Source of the DNA: Torreya grandis
Taxonomy: Eukaryota; Streptophyta; Pinopsida; Cupressales; Taxaceae
Assembly: GCA_037957365.1 (NCBI GenBank)
Contig: JARHVA010000640.1
Coordinates: forward strand, 677,001-741,000
DNA length: 64,000 bases
Direction of reading: 5' to 3'
In this document: positions 37,953 through 51,374 of the stretch, piece by piece
Numbering within the stretch: position 1 is the stretch's first letter
Layout: each line of letters begins with the position of its first letter
The notes under the pieces: model-generated
Told to the model about the DNA's origin: nothing
The model's input: only the letters and a program-made list of their open reading frames with translations
Database searches by the model: none
Program-made: the position numbers and the translations under genes

Positions 37953-38465
37953 TGTTTCTTTCTATACTCCTGAATGGTAGTGAAAATGCACTTCTAGGGT
38001 AGGAAGCATTGAAACCATAGTCTGGCAACCACCACTTAAACTTTGACAACATTTATTGTCAGTGTTTTTATGCTCCTAAATAATAGTGAAAATTCATTTT
38101 AGGGTGGATTTTAACATTATAGTGGTGTGATAAAATGTAATTTTACTATCTATATGTGATCAAAGTGATATATTCTTAAGTGGAGGTCTCAAAAGTAGAA
38201 ATGGCAATTGGAGCTCAAGAAGTTGCCTATTTAATGCCAAAAAGTTGCATTTTTAGACCTATCATTTTAACTTGTCCAAAATATTGCTCTCTAATATTTC
38301 ACCTGAGTGATCTGGGGTGAGATTATAGGGACTAAAGAGTCATGTAAGGGATCTTATAGTTCACATTAATGACTTACAAGTTTTATTTCATGCATGTTTT
38401 AACTTAGGCTAAAAATGACATTTTTATTATATTGGGAAGGGAATTTTTTATGCCAAAATTGGTGA
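37953..38465. repeat. Tandem array of about 555 bp units, left part
   Basis: One nearly full unit, joined to the units at 47298-49130 once the copia element is removed. The marker GTTGCCTATTTAATGCC occurs at 38222 and again at 47609, 48166 (variant) and 48724. Other shared blocks are AAACTTTGACAACATTT and GAATGGTAGTGAAAATGCAC. Confidence 0.7.
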
Positions 38466-41108
38466 TGTGTTGGAATAAAAATAAATAATATGGGGGTGGG
38501 GTGAATCAGTGTCGTTAAAAGAATCATTAAATTCCACTTAAGCATACATGAACCATTATACAAACATGAACATCTAACAAAGCATATGCAACCATATAAG
38601 ATCATAAAACACATTAAATATATGAGAAACACTCAAGGAGAATAAACCTCACTAATATATACAATGGACTACTATCATTTAAGATAAAAACCAATCTTTA
38701 GTGAAGCACCAACTCCACATGGAGCAACAAGCCCAACTAGTCAAGCACCCACTCAACTAGGCTTTAACAAGCACCAACTTAAAAGGATGCACCAACCCCC
38801 TTAGATGACTTAGCACCAAATCAGATACCTAAAACCTTTGATCAAATTCAAAACACCTTTTTCATCACACAACAGATGAAGATCACCTTATTTAGATCTT
38901 TTCACTCTTGTATCCCTCTCAAACTACTTTCTAAGCTTCTTTGCTCAACTAGGTCTCTTCAAGATATATTAGGCCATATGACCTTGATATTAATCTATAA
39001 TACCACTATTATATATTCATTATAGTTTAAATATACTCATATGATTATGAAAAATACATCCTTTAGCTATTCAAATATCCTATATCCTTCACTTTCACTC
39101 TTATTCTATCTAACTAACCACTTAGGCCTATTAGGCCTTATTCTTATATAATCCTCTAGCCCACAAACCTCTTGGTTGGTCATTCACACTTTCACACTTG
39201 GATTACCCTTTTACTAGGTATTATAAAATATATCATACATGAATCAATCATTAAAATAGGTCATCCATAAATTTAAAATACCAAAACCTCTTTTAGGCCT
39301 TAAGGAGATCTAATTCAATTAGGCCTTCATTAGTAAATATTACCCTTTGATCCTTGGAACACTTTTAAACTTCACACACAGTAGGAAAAATTTATATTCC
39401 ACTCAAATAGACTCATAATAATATCATCTTATCTTTGTGACACTTTTTACCTTTAGCCACCACTTGGAGCACATCATTAGTATTGTTTACATTAGGCTTT
39501 CACACAGAGAAAGGTTGAATAACTGAAGATAACATATTATTTGGCCACATAAACATGATAATAAATCACATATAGAACCATAAAAACCCAAAAAAATTCA
39601 CCAAGTTCACTATACTTCATCACATAAGGTAAAAAGACTCAAAAACACCTATGTAACTCATTCATAACTGCTAGTTTTCCTCAAAGACCAGTCATGGTGA
39701 CTCATACCTCTAACACTTTTATAGACATATTTAATGAATTTTAATACATGTAGAATATATTATTAGATAATTATACCATTAATAGATATAAAGGTAATAT
39801 TTTCAAATGGTAAATATCTCATGATCTTATATCTCACTATCTCATCTAAACCAGATAGGTCAAATTATGAGTAACTTTTTCACTATATTCACCAACTTCT
39901 AAAACTTATACCAAACATGAACATGTCTTATAAGTATTGAATACTATTTCCATGTACTTGGTTTAATCACTTTATCATGATAACACATTCTTAATCATCT
40001 TCTCACTTCTGCTTGGTTTAATCAATGTTTGCATCATTAGGCTTGTTAGTGATTAGCTAACTTGGATGACTATTTTAGCACACTAAAGGGATATAACCTA
40101 TCCAAAAACCTTCGTGGACAAGAAACATGAGTATAAATATTCATCCTCCATCCATTTCCATACTTTGACTTGGACAAATTTGACTACTATAACAAATCTC
40201 TGAGAAATTAACACTTTCTTATAGGGCCTACTCACACACCTGACAACTCACTCACACCTAGAGGTGCCTAGGAAAGTTGAATACAACCTCCAATATCTTA
40301 CATGGTCATACCAATCCATTTTGAGAATTTTTTATCAATATCTTCAACATTGAGTTTTTATTATGGTTCTAAGAGGGTTTAAATCTATTTCCATTCTTAA
40401 CAATCATTCATAATGCATAGCCCCTAAATCCAAAAACAAATGCCTATAATTTAGAGTGAGGACCCTTCCCTATTTACCATGAATAGCTAATGAGCACAAG
40501 AAAATCCTTCTCGACTTGAGAAGCCTTCATTCTATACACTCAAGATACGTAAAAACACTTTTTTTGCCTTATCCTTCAAACTTTGACTTGAAAATTCATA
40601 AATACACCTAAGACAACCTATCATATATCTGAAAAAGCTTACTTATGCATACTTTCCTTGGAAATTGAACCTCATTCCTCATTAGGCCATGATCTCACCA
40701 CCTTACTTTTTACACTTAAGTCTTCACACCTCATTAGGCCTTGAATTGACCTTCAAACCTCTTTTCAAGCTCTCAACACTTCATTCACATGCTCATACAA
40801 TGTCAAACATCCTTATACAACCTTATCTCATCATTACATCAAACCTATTCATGCACAAGACTAGGCATCCTATGCACATACCTTCTCAAGATACTACTAG
40901 GCTCAAGTACTTAATAACTTTGACAACAAGGACCTTCCATGTTGACTTTCACACTTTAACTTGTTAAAACACAACACTCACTAGAGCACCACTGTGATGC
41001 CAATGACAATCACTGACAAAAATAATGATATCAACCTACTCAAGAACTTTTAACATCAATGATAACATTAATTCCAAACCTTAACAACAATAGGAATAAT
41101 TCTCAATA
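38466..41108 (-). repeat. 3' LTR of the copia element
   Basis: On the + strand it starts TGTGTTGGAATAAAAATAAA and ends ATTCTCAATA. It shares with the 5' copy the blocks TTAATTCCACTTAAGCATACA-like, CCACTTAGGCCTATTA, ACCTCTTTTAGGCCTTAA and ACCTTCCATGTT. It is about 480 bp longer than the 5' copy. The extra sequence lies within about 40380-40860 and is absent from the right LTR, so one copy has an indel. A GAGCACCAAC-type repeat lies at about 38700-38830. Confidence 0.75.
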
Positions 41109-41109
41109 A

Positions 41110-41123
41110 TCTCCCCCTTTTTC
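41110..41123 (-). promoter_or_regulatory. Polypurine tract of the copia element
   Basis: The - strand reads GAAAAAGGGGGAGA directly before the 3' LTR start (TATTGAGAATTATTCC), the standard copia arrangement. Confidence 0.7.
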
Positions 41124-41399
41124 ATTAATGGCAAAACATACTACAAACCAACCATTCTCATCTCCCCGATTATGGTATTTTTCCCCCTTTGACATAAATG
41201 AAAAAGTGATGTCTTCAACTCCTTGGATCACACTCCTTGTAACTAAAATAATCAACACATATTACTATGAGCTTATGAGTCATAATACAAACATGTTCCC
41301 CTTATCTCCATGCATACCTTCTTAGAACAATTCACCTGCTCTTGGAGACAATGAACCACCTGATTAGCTCCCTCTAAGTACTTGGATTATTCAATGATT

Positions 41400-41700
41400 T
41401 TTAGGGGTAAGAATTACACCCAACTCTCATATTATGTGTTTAAATGCTATCTTTGGAAGTGGTTTGGTCAAAATGTCTACAATCTAATCCTGTGTATTAA
41501 CATATTCAAGTCTAACACTTTGTTCACTTACCTTATCTCTTATAAAATGATACCTAATGGTAATGTGATTAGTAATTGAGTGCATGATAGGGTTCTTTGA
41601 TACTCTTATAACACTTATATTGTCACAATAGATAGGGTTAGAACCATCATACTCCAACTTGTAGTCTTTTAGGGTTTGTCTCATCCATAGGACCTAAGTA
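41400..41700 (-). pseudogene. RNase H of the copia pol
   Basis: An open 66-codon piece (41484-41684) reads RQTLKDYKLEYDGSNPIYCDNISVIRVSKNPIMHSITNHITIRYHFIRDKV and RLEYVNTQD. This is the conserved end of copia RNase H, with the Asp of CDN and the His of H(I/P)I..HF. It removes RNA from hybrids. Its end lies about 280 bp from the polypurine tract. Confidence 0.85.
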
Positions 41701-42089
41701 CAACATAAAGTTATTGCAATGTACTTAGCCTCACAAGTGGATATTGCTACTAATGGTCACTTCTTGATTATCCATGAAACTAGGCACCCACCTAAGAATA
41801 AATCTTCTCCACTAGTACTCTTCTTGTAATCTAAACTTTTTGCCTAGTCTGCATCTATATAGGCTATCAAATTGAACTTCTTGATCCTTGGATACTACAT
41901 CTCATAATCCATAGTCCCATTGAGATACTAAGTATCCTTTTGTCTTCTTGTAGATGATTTTCTTGAAACCTTATCAAAATACCTACTTCTTGCATTATTT
42001 TAGGTCTAGAGGTAGTGGTGTCTAACAAACTTTCAATCATTGACTTATATGATGTATGATTGACCTTTGGAGACTCATCTTCCTTTCTC

Positions 42090-42880
42090 AACTTACACCT
42101 TGTGATCATAGGTGTACTAACTGAATTGGAATGTTCCATCTCAAAAAATTTCAACATCTTTCTTATGTACTTAGCTTATGACATTAATATACCTTTTTCA
42201 AATTGAGTGATTTTAAACCCAAGAAAGATTTATAGTTCTCCCAACATAGACATCTCAAACTCTTTCTTCATCACCTCTACAAAGACCTAGGTCATGTGCT
42301 CATTATTTCCACCAAAGATGAGTTCATCCACATAGACATCTACTATCAATTGATGATGATCTTATGATTTTATGTATAGATTAATATCTGCAACTCTTCT
42401 TTTGAATCCTTGATCCAACATATACATTTTTAACCTGGCATACCATGCTCTAAGAGCTTGATTTAGACCATAAAGAGCTATTTTCAATCTACAAACATAG
42501 TCCTAGTCACTTGATAGTGAGAACCCATCAGGTTACTCTATGTATACCTCCTCTTCCAAATTATCATTAAAAATGGTAGATTTGACATCCATTTGGTATA
42601 CCTTGAACCCTTTTAATTTTGCATATGCTAGAAACAATCTGATGTCCTTTAATCTTTATACTAGTGTAAAGGTCTCCTTAAAGCCTATCCCTTCAACTTG
42701 TGTATATCCATTGCATACCAATCTATATTTGTTCCTAGTGACTTATCCATCTTCATTCAACTTGTTTCTAAACACTCATTTTGTCCCAATGCCATTCTTG
42801 TCATTAGGCCTATGAACTAGTTACTAAGTCTCATTCTTCTCTATTTGGTCTAACTCTTCATTCATAACACCTATCCAAAA
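42090..42880 (-). pseudogene. Reverse transcriptase of the copia pol
   Basis: Read 42880 to 42090, pieces match the copia RT order: NEELDQIEKNET-like, FRNKLNEDG, YAKLKGFKVYQMDVKSTIFND, LEEEVYIE, then the catalytic site and MEHSNSVSTPMITRCKLRKEDESPKV (about 42140-42050). The catalytic motif reads YVDE, not YVDD, at 42323-42334, so the second catalytic Asp is lost. Stops occur at expected Trp and Gln codons. Confidence 0.8.
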
Positions 42881-43139
42881 TTTGTCTTTGTTTGATTATA
42901 TAATATTCTTAGGTTCAATATTAGATAATAGAGAAACATTCTCTTGATTTAGATTACTTACCAGTTTCCTTCTTGTTTGCATACCTACATTCTTGTTATA
43001 AATGATTCAAGATTTATGATGTCATCTTTGAATCTATTTTAAGGGGCCTTTTGAGTCCTATCTTTCCTCAACTTATTCTTCCTCATCAACCTCTATAGTT
43101 TCTTCTTCATTCTTAAAGTATAGATTATCTAAAGTATCT

Positions 43140-44225
43140 TTTGATTATGAGTGGGATTTACTTGTCTCATCAATATTAACATTGGTGATTTCCACTATCT
43201 TTTGTAACTTCTTGTGATAACATCTATAGGCTAAGCTCATTGATGAGTATCCTAAGAATATGCCTTCATCATATCTAAAATCAAACTTTTCTAAGTTTTC
43301 ATTATCTTTTTTGATGAAACATTTGCTCCCAAATGCTCTAAAGTGTTCCACATTAGCAAGTATGCCTTTTCACAATTCATAAGGAGTATTTTTACCATTT
43401 ATCCTTATTTGTCCTCTATTCAAAATTTAGACTTTAGTACTTGTTTCCTCTATCCAATATCCATCAAATAATATAGACTCATTTAGCATGGTTATTTCCT
43501 TCTCTTGAACTATCTTATTCTTTCTTTCCACTAACCCATTCTACTAAGGCATCTTAGTTGATGAGAACTATCTCCTTATTCCATGAACCTCACAGAAGTC
43601 ATCAAACTCATTAGACCAAAAATATCCTCCTCTATCAGATCTTAGACACTTTATCTTCCCATTCTTCTCATTCTCAACAAGAGACTTAATTACCTTGAAA
43701 TTTTTAAGAGATTATGAATTTTATTTTAATAATGCTACCTAAGTCATTATTGTGTAGTCATCTATGAGTAACATGAAGTATACATCTCCTTGAATGATTT
43801 GAATTATTGTATCTCCACAAATATTATTGTGTATTAAATCCAAGGGTCTTGTAGTATAGTACAACTTGGACTTCAACATTCTTCTAGTCTGCTTACCATA
43901 TTGACATGCCTTGTAAAGTATGTTTATATGTTTGGTGATCTTAGGCATGTTATTCATAGACTTCTTAGTGCTTATCTTGACTATATTGTCAAAGTTCAGG
44001 TGTCCTAACCTTCTATGTCATAGCTTCATAAATCATCTTTCCTTATTGATCTCATTCAAGACATATATATTATTCTCAGTCCTCTTAACATTGACAATTA
44101 TCCTTCTTGATTTGGCTTTCCTTATCTCATATTCTTTATCATGAAAGGTTAGTATGTGTCCTTGATTGCCAATTTGACTTAAATTAAGTAGTTTATGTTT
44201 CAAACCTTCCACATACAACACATTT
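43140..44225 (-). pseudogene. GAG-pre-integrase and integrase of the copia pol
   Basis: The pre-integrase part (44033-44221) reads VEGLKHKLLNLSQIGNQGHILTFHDKEYEIRK. The zinc-binding and core entry (43739-43957) reads CQYGKQTRRMLKSKLYYTTRPLDLIHNNICG and GDVYFMLLIDDYT, which carries the catalytic-core start. The C-terminal part (43145-43351) reads FRAFGSKCFIKKDNENLEKFDFRYDEGIFLGYS. These are diagnostic of the copia superfamily. The domain would insert the element's DNA. Stops break it several times. Confidence 0.85.
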
Positions 44226-44440
44226 TATGTCATGGTATTCCCATTCCAAACTCAAGATACCCTTCCCAAATATATTTGTAGTTGTGTTGTCTCTAAACCT
44301 TACTGTTACTATTGAATTCATATTTAATGAGATGAAATTATTTTTATCTCTTTTCATGTGGCTTGAGAAACTACTATCTATATACAATTTCATTCCTCCA
44401 TATTGAATTTGAAAGGTAGTTTGATCTAGCATATAATCCA
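44200..44440 (-). pseudogene. Aspartic protease of the copia pol
   Basis: An open 82-codon piece reads LYIDSSFSSHMKRDKNNFISLN and VRFRDNTTTNIFGKGIL, matching the copia pattern W(Y/L)DSG.S.HM..D...F and FGDN....I.GKG. The catalytic triplet is DSS instead of DSG, another probable inactivating change. Confidence 0.8.
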
Positions 44441-45091
44441 CTTTAGTCTTTTATTCTTCCTTAGCAAATAGTCCATCTTAACTCTTGGTATCAATATGAT
44501 CAGTCCTAACTTGATTTGGCTTCCATACCAATGTTTGATCCTTCTCATGCACTCTAAGAGATTCATATATATTTTTGAATCTTGAGGGCCTTCTAAATCT
44601 ATTATAATAAAATCTTGTAATGTGTTCCATATTATGACAACTTTAACAAACAACATTTTTGTACTTACCTCTTGACTGATTATTCCTTTTCCCATGGTTC
44701 CATGATAACTTATCCCTTATTGCATTATGTTGCTTGATTAGTATTTTCATGTTGGTACTCTTGAATTTTTCTTAATTATCATGTTATTTCTCAATATTTT
44801 TCATCTTGTTTATGAGCTACTCATGCTCAACCTTCAAGGAATCTAACTCTATCTTCAGCTGGTCATACTTAACTTCCTTTGACCTAAGACTTATGTTGAT
44901 ACATTCTAGCTAATTCCTAAGATCCTTGATACTCTTATTTTGATGCTTAAAACAATTAAGGGTACTTATGAGCTCAAATTCAATGTATACTTTAATTTCT
45001 CCTTCTTCACTATCATATTAGACTTCTTCATCATACATGTCTTCTTCTTTTTGATTACTAGACATCTTGTGCTTCTTAGGATCACCTTCAA
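44440..45091 (-). pseudogene. Gag remnant of the copia element, lacking the N-terminal domain
   Basis: Coding traces start only about 40 bp after the primer-binding site and read GDPKKHKMSSNQKEEDMYDEEV, then a coiled-coil-like stretch (about 44980-44780), then a ruined CCHC zinc knuckle (C..C..MEH....F near 44660-44620). This corresponds to the C-terminal third of a copia gag. The usual N-terminal capsid domain (about 200 residues) is absent, so a deletion joined the leader to late gag. Confidence 0.65.
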
Positions 45092-45114
45092 GATGTTAGA
45101 CTTGATTCAAAGGA

Positions 45115-45131
45115 CTAGGATATAATACCAA
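45115..45131 (-). promoter_or_regulatory. Primer-binding site of the copia element (initiator Met tRNA)
   Basis: The - strand reads TTGGTATTATATCCTAG right after the 5' LTR. It matches the plant copia site TTGGTATCAGAGCCTAG with a few changes. Confidence 0.75.
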
Positions 45132-47297
45132 TTTTTTAAATCACAATAAATAATAGGGGGGTTGAATTAGTGTCTTTAAACTAATTGTTTAATTCCACTT
45201 AAGCATACATGAACCATTCATACAAACATGAACATCTAACAAAGCATATGTAACCATACAAGATCATAAAACACAGTACATATGTGGGAAACCCTCAAGG
45301 GGAAGAAAACCCACTGATATCTAAAAACATACTATAGTAATATAATAAAAAGACTAATCTTGAGTGAAGTACCAACTCCACATGGAGCACTAACCCTAAC
45401 TAGTTAAGCACCCACTCAACTAGGCTTTAGCAAGTACCAACTTGAAAGGAAGTACCAACCCCCTTAGATGACTCAACACCAACTTGGCCACTTGAAGCCT
45501 TTGATCATATTAAAAAAACCTTATTTCTCACACAATAGATTAATATCACCTTATTTATCTCTTATCACTCTTTTATCCCTATCAAACTATTTTCTAAGCT
45601 TCTTTTCTCAATTAGGTCTCTTCAAAACATATTAGGCCAAATGACCTTGATATTTAGCTATAGAACCCCTATTATATCTTCATGATAGTTTCTATACACC
45701 CATATAATGGTCTAAAATACCTCTTTTAGATCTTAAAATATCTTATATCCTTCACTTTCACTCTCAATCTATCTAACTAGCCACTTAGGCCTATTAAGCC
45801 TTGTTCTTATACAATCCTCTAGAACACAAACCTCTTGGTCAACCATTCACACTTGAAAACTTGATTAAAATTTAAATAAATATTATAAATTTTTTCATAC
45901 TTGAATCACAATAGGTCATCCATAACTTTAAAATACCAAAACCTCTTTTAGGCCTTAAAGAGACCTAATTCAATTATTCCTTCACTAGTACATGTTACCA
46001 TTTGATCTCCTTGGAACACTTTAAAACTTAAAACATAGTAGGAACACTTAATATGCAACTAAAATAGACCCCCACTATCTCATCTTATGTCCATGACACT
46101 TTTTATCTTTAACCACCACTTGAAGCACACCATTAGTACTATTTGCATTAGGCCTTTACACATAGAAAAAGGTCTATCTTGAAAAACTGAAGATAAGACA
46201 TTATTTAGACACAAAAACATGATAATAAATCACATACATAGAAAATTAAATACCTAAAAAAATTCACCAAGTGCACTAGAATTCAACACGTAGGGAAAAA
46301 AGCCTTAAAAACACCTCAACAACTCATTTACTTATAACTGCCAATTTTCCTCAAAGACCAATCATGGTGACTCAAACCTCCAACACATGTATAGAAATAT
46401 CTAATGAATTTTGATGCATGTATATTATCTTATGATAAAATTATAACATTATCAAATATAAATGTAATATGGTTTAATAGTAAATATTGGTCTTGTAGGC
46501 CAATCTTTTGACCTTATATCTCACTGTCTCATCTGAACCAGACAAGTCAACTTGTGACCAAATTTTTCAGTATATTCACTGACTTCCAAAACTTATACCA
46601 AAAATGAACATGTATTAAAAGTATTGAACAACATTTACATGTACTTGGTTTCTTCACTCTATCATGATAATACATTCCTAATCATCTTCTCATTGCTACC
46701 TAGGTTAATCAATGTTTGCATTAGTAGGCCTATAAATGAGTGGCTAACTTGGATGATTGGTTTAGAAAACTTTAGGGATATAAAATTTATATAAAAATTC
46801 ATGAAAAGTAAATGTGAGTATCAATATTCATACTCCATCCATTTTCATACTTTGAATTGGTCAACTCTGACTGCTAAAATAAATCTCTAAAAATTTAGCA
46901 CTTTCTTGTAGGGTGTACTCACATACCGAAAAACTCACCCATAACTAGAGGTGCATGGGAGATCTGAGTAAAACCTCAAATATCTTAACTAATCACACCA
47001 ATCCACTATGATCACTTTTGATCAACATATTCAACATCGGGTCCTTATTAGGGTTCTAAGACTTGGCATCCTATGTATATACCTTCCCAAGACACTACTA
47101 GGCTCAAAAACTTGACAACTTTAACAAGGACCTTCCATGTTAACCTTCACACTTTATCTTGTTACCAAAAAACACTCACTAGAGCACCACTAAGACACCA
47201 ATGACAACAACAATGATATCAACCTTCTTAAGAACTTTTGATATCAATGACAACATCAATGCTAAACCTCAATAATAATAAGAGCAATGCTCAATAT
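45132..47297 (-). repeat. 5' LTR of the copia element
   Basis: About 2.17 kb and the partner of 38466-41108. On the + strand it begins near TTTTTTAAATCACAATAAAT, soon followed by GGGGGGTTGAATTAGTG, and ends ATGCTCAATAT. It carries its own GAGCACCAAC-type repeat at about 45365-45490. Confidence 0.75.
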
Positions 47298-49130
47298 GGT
47301 GGGTTTGTCGATCAGTCTTGATGGGAGGCTAATAACCTAGTCCTATATATCATCTACCCCCATGGATGTTTTGGCAGTGTTAGTTTTTGGTAAGTAAGCA
47401 TTAGAACTAGAGTTCTACAACCATACCATAAATTTTGACAAGATTTATTGTTAGTGTTTCTCTTGAATGGTAGTGAAAATGTACTTTCGAGTGGATTAAA
47501 AAATTGTGGCAGTGTGATAACATATAATTTGATTATATAAATGTGATATAAGTTATATATTCTCAAGTTGAGGTCTCAAAGGTAGAAATGATAGTTAGAG
47601 CTCAAGATGTTGCCTATTTAATGCCAAAATTTTGCATTTTTAGACCTATCACTTCAACTTATCCAATGTATTGCTATAGAAGGTTACATATAAGTGATCT
47701 ATGGTGTAATTAAAGGGATTAAATAGTTATGGGAGTTATTTTATGGTTCACATAAATGACTTAAAGGTTTCATTTTTTGTATGTTTGAACTTAGCCTAAA
47801 AAATGTATTTTTCTTGTATTGGGAAAGATGTTCTTAAGGTCAGAATAGGTGGTGGCTTTGTTGACTTGGCCTAATGGGAGGCCAAGAACCTAGTCCTAGA
47901 AATTATACACCCATTGTATGTGTTAAAAATGCTAGTTTTTGGCTAGGAATCATCAGAACCAAAGTTCTACAATCACAACTTAAACTTTGACAACATTTGT
48001 TGTTAGTGTTTTTATGCTTTTGAATGGTAGTGAAAATGCACTTTCAAGTGGATTTGAAAATTGTGGGAGTGTGATAACATGTAATTTTCCTATAAATATG
48101 TGATTTAAGTTGTATATTCTAAAGTGGAGGTATCAAAATAAGACATGGTAGTTAGAACTCAATAAGTTACATATTCAATGCCAAAAAGTTGCATTTTTTG
48201 ACTCGTCACTGCAACTTGTCCAATGGATTGCTCTAGAAGGGTCCACATGAGTGATATACGGTGTGATTATAGGGATTAAATAGGAATGGGAGGGATCTTA
48301 AGGTTCACCAAAATGGATTACATATTATTTTTTTACATGTGTTTACACTTATGTTAAAAATTACATTTTTCTTGTATTGGGAAGGGCATTCTAAAGGACA
48401 AAATGGGTGGTGGGTTTTTCAATCATGCCTAATGGGAGGACAATCACTTGGTAATACATGTTATATACCCAAAAGATGTGTTATAAGTGTCATTTTTTGG
48501 TTAGGAAGCATCCAAACCAAAGTTATGCAACCATAACTTAAACTTTGATAATATTTATTATCAGTGTTTCCATAATCTTGAATGGTCATGAAAATTCACT
48601 TTTAGGTATATTTGAATGTTGTGGTGGTGATATAACATGTAATTTTCCTATAGATATGTGATCAAAGTGATATATTCTCAAGTGGAGGTCCCAAAGGCAT
48701 AAATGGTAGTTGGAGCTCAAGAAGTTGCCTATTTAATGCCAAAAAATTACATTTTTGGACCCGTCACTATAACTTGTCCAAAACATTTATATAGAAGGTT
48801 AAAAATGAGTGATAAAGAGTTTGATTAAAAATTTAGGATAATGATTTGATGGTTCATATAAATGAATTATAGTTTTCATTTTATGTATGTTTGAACTTAG
48901 GCTAAAAAATTGCATTTTTATTGTATTAGGAAGGGCATTCTTGAGGCCATAATAGGTGGAAGGTTTGTCGATCAGACCTAATTTAAGGCCAAAAAAATAG
49001 TCCTAGACATTATCCACCCCCCCTTGGACATTTTGGTAGTGTTATTTTTTGGTCAAGACACAACGAAACTAAAGTTTTGGAACCACAACTTAAACTTTGA
49101 CAACATTTTTTGTCAATGTTTTCACACTCC
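47298..49130. repeat. Tandem array of about 555 bp units, right part
   Basis: Units start near 47298, 47849, 48407 and 48957 at (G)GTGG..TTTGT(C/T)GA. The last is truncated near 49130. Spacing of the marker GTTGCCTATTTAATGCC (47609, 48166, 48724) is 557-558 bp. The units have diverged by many substitutions, so the array is old. I see no coding sequence in the unit. Confidence 0.75.
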
Positions 49131-51374
49131 TTTCTCCCTTTTATCACACGCTTTTACATGAAATTATATTTTAAGTGTTTAATTTTATTTATAGGATAGA
49201 ATAGGTTTTTTATATTTTCAAATATCAGTTGTCAAAGATCAGTTGTAGTAAGCCTAACACCCTTAAGGGATAGGCCTAAAAATCAATAGAATGTCAGGGG
49301 TGAGGTGTTGAAGGTGCTGAATGAGTGAGGTGTTGAAGGGTCAAAAACCAATTTTAATAACATGTATTAGGCATATTAGGAAAAATATCCCTTGAAGGGT
49401 AAAAGTGAAATAAATTGTAAAGGATTATGGAAAACTTTGAAATTATATTGAGTGGGATGAATGAAGGTTGGATAGGTGGATATAAGAGATAAAGGAAGTG
49501 TTCTTGAAAGTATTAAATAAGAGGAAGGCATATAGGCACAACCAAGCCTAGGGAATTTATAATGAGAGAGTGTGAAGAGTGAGTGACAATAAAAGTAGGT
49601 TGGATTATAGTAAATGTGATGTGGGAGCATTACCAAATACATATAAAATCTATGTTGACAATAGTCTTAGCTAAGTTCTTAGCCTATAAAAATTCTAAGG
49701 GTTTCATGAGTAAAACACCTCTAAAACTCAAACAATGGAAAAATAAGGTCTAAAAATTTGTGTTAAACTATCAAATGGATCTTATAACTTATTCCAAGTA
49801 TCATTAGGTTGAGAAGGGGTCTGAAATTATAGGTACAGAGGACTATTTTTATGTACACCTATAGAAAACCATTTTTGAGAAAGTCGTGCATAAGGTAAGA
49901 TGCATTTTGGGCTGATTTGAGTTATATAGAATTGGGTAATGGTTATAAAATGTTATAATTTTTAAAATAATACTATGAATATAATTTTTAATAGTTACAA
50001 ACTCTATTTTTATAAATTGACCTATTGGAGCAACAACTAAGTTTAGAGACCTATAAATTTAAAAAGATAGAATTTGAGAATGAAATATAAATATCTTAGA
50101 GACATGTAGTTGGTTGATTTATTGTAAGTTTTAACACACACATAAATCCTTGATTTTTTTTAATACCTATTCAAAGTTTCTTAAAGAATAATTGTTCATT
50201 GTAAGGAGAGTCGATCTGAGAGATTGATGACTAGTTAAGAGCAACCTAATGAGTAATTGACTAGTTTAAAAGAAGATTGTTTGAGAGTGTATTTTGAATC
50301 AAGTTGATAACAAGAGTGGATAAGTGAAGTTATAATTCTTCATGATATTAGATCATATGAATAGGAATTTCATAGCATTATTAAACATAGAAGATCAAAA
50401 TGTACATTAGGTGGTATTACGAGATGATAAAGGGTTTTGGCCAAAGATAGATCATTGTCTCATGAGTGAATTATATATTTCAAGTTAGTAAGGTTACCTT
50501 TTTTTATTAAAATAAATACATTGTATTCAATTTTAGGTAGAAGTTCATCTTGCAAGTTTAGAAAAGATAAAGCTATAAAGATGAAGAAGTAAACCATGTA
50601 CATGGTAATCAAAAGGAGTTGAGTGAAGAAGAGGTATTGATAGAGATTATTTTAGAGGTGAGGGAAAATATAAATGAATAAGAATAATAGAAGGCATACA
50701 AGTAGTAGGCCTAGTTTCAATAAAATATAACCAAGACGGCATTAGAGCCAGGTGAAGGTGAAATATCAAGTAATTTTTAGGTATAGGTATTTGAGTAAGA
50801 TTTTTTTAGGGATTTATGAATGATTTTATGTCTTTGTATTATAAAAGTATGAACATGTTTGGTTATGGGCCTTAAGTTAAATCAAATTTTGATAATGACA
50901 AATTGAAAAGTTTTAAATGGGCGATGACAAATGTAAAATAGAAAAGAGTTCCATTAGTCATTTCCACTACACACAATCAAATAAAAAATTTAATTTAAAA
51001 AAATATAGGAGATTAGAGATTTATAACATTGAAAAGAACAAATTTTTAATCCTCATTTTTGTACAACATTAAATATGAAATTTGATAGATAATAGTTTGG
51101 AAGATCAAAATAAAACTATATGATAACATTTTAAATTAAACCTGAATATAAATTAGATAGATTAACATAAGTTAGATAAAAACTCTAAAAAAATCATATA
51201 GACACATGTACAATGTCAATAATACATAGATTACCATGATTGGCATACAAAAAATTACAAGATCTACCAACATAGTATCTAATGCGGGGTGAATGTCATA
51301 TACACATATACAATGCCAAAAAAGCATAAATTTCCATATAGGTGTAGAAAAAATAAAATCTCATGTAAGACATC
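49131..51374. other. No gene recognised
   Basis: AT-rich sequence. A short coherent + strand piece near 50575-50680 reads DEEVNHVHGNQKELSEEEVLIEIILEVRENINE but has no context that identifies it. A small duplication, GAGGTGTTGAAGG, occurs twice near 49300-49340. Nothing else stands out. Confidence 0.4.

Larger units (their letters stand above)
38466..47297 (-). mobile_element. Ty1/copia retrotransposon with LTRs of 2.2-2.6 kb, gag-truncated
   Basis: LTRs at 38466-41108 and 45132-47297 enclose 4 kb that reads on the - strand in copia order: gag remnant, protease, integrase, reverse transcriptase, RNase H. The primer-binding site and polypurine tract are in place. It lies inside the 555 bp array, with candidate duplications GGTGA (38461-38465) and GGTGG (47298-47302). 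Excising it joins the array in register to within a few bases. Many stops, the loss of the gag N-terminus and a changed RT catalytic motif show it is dead. Confidence 0.85.
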
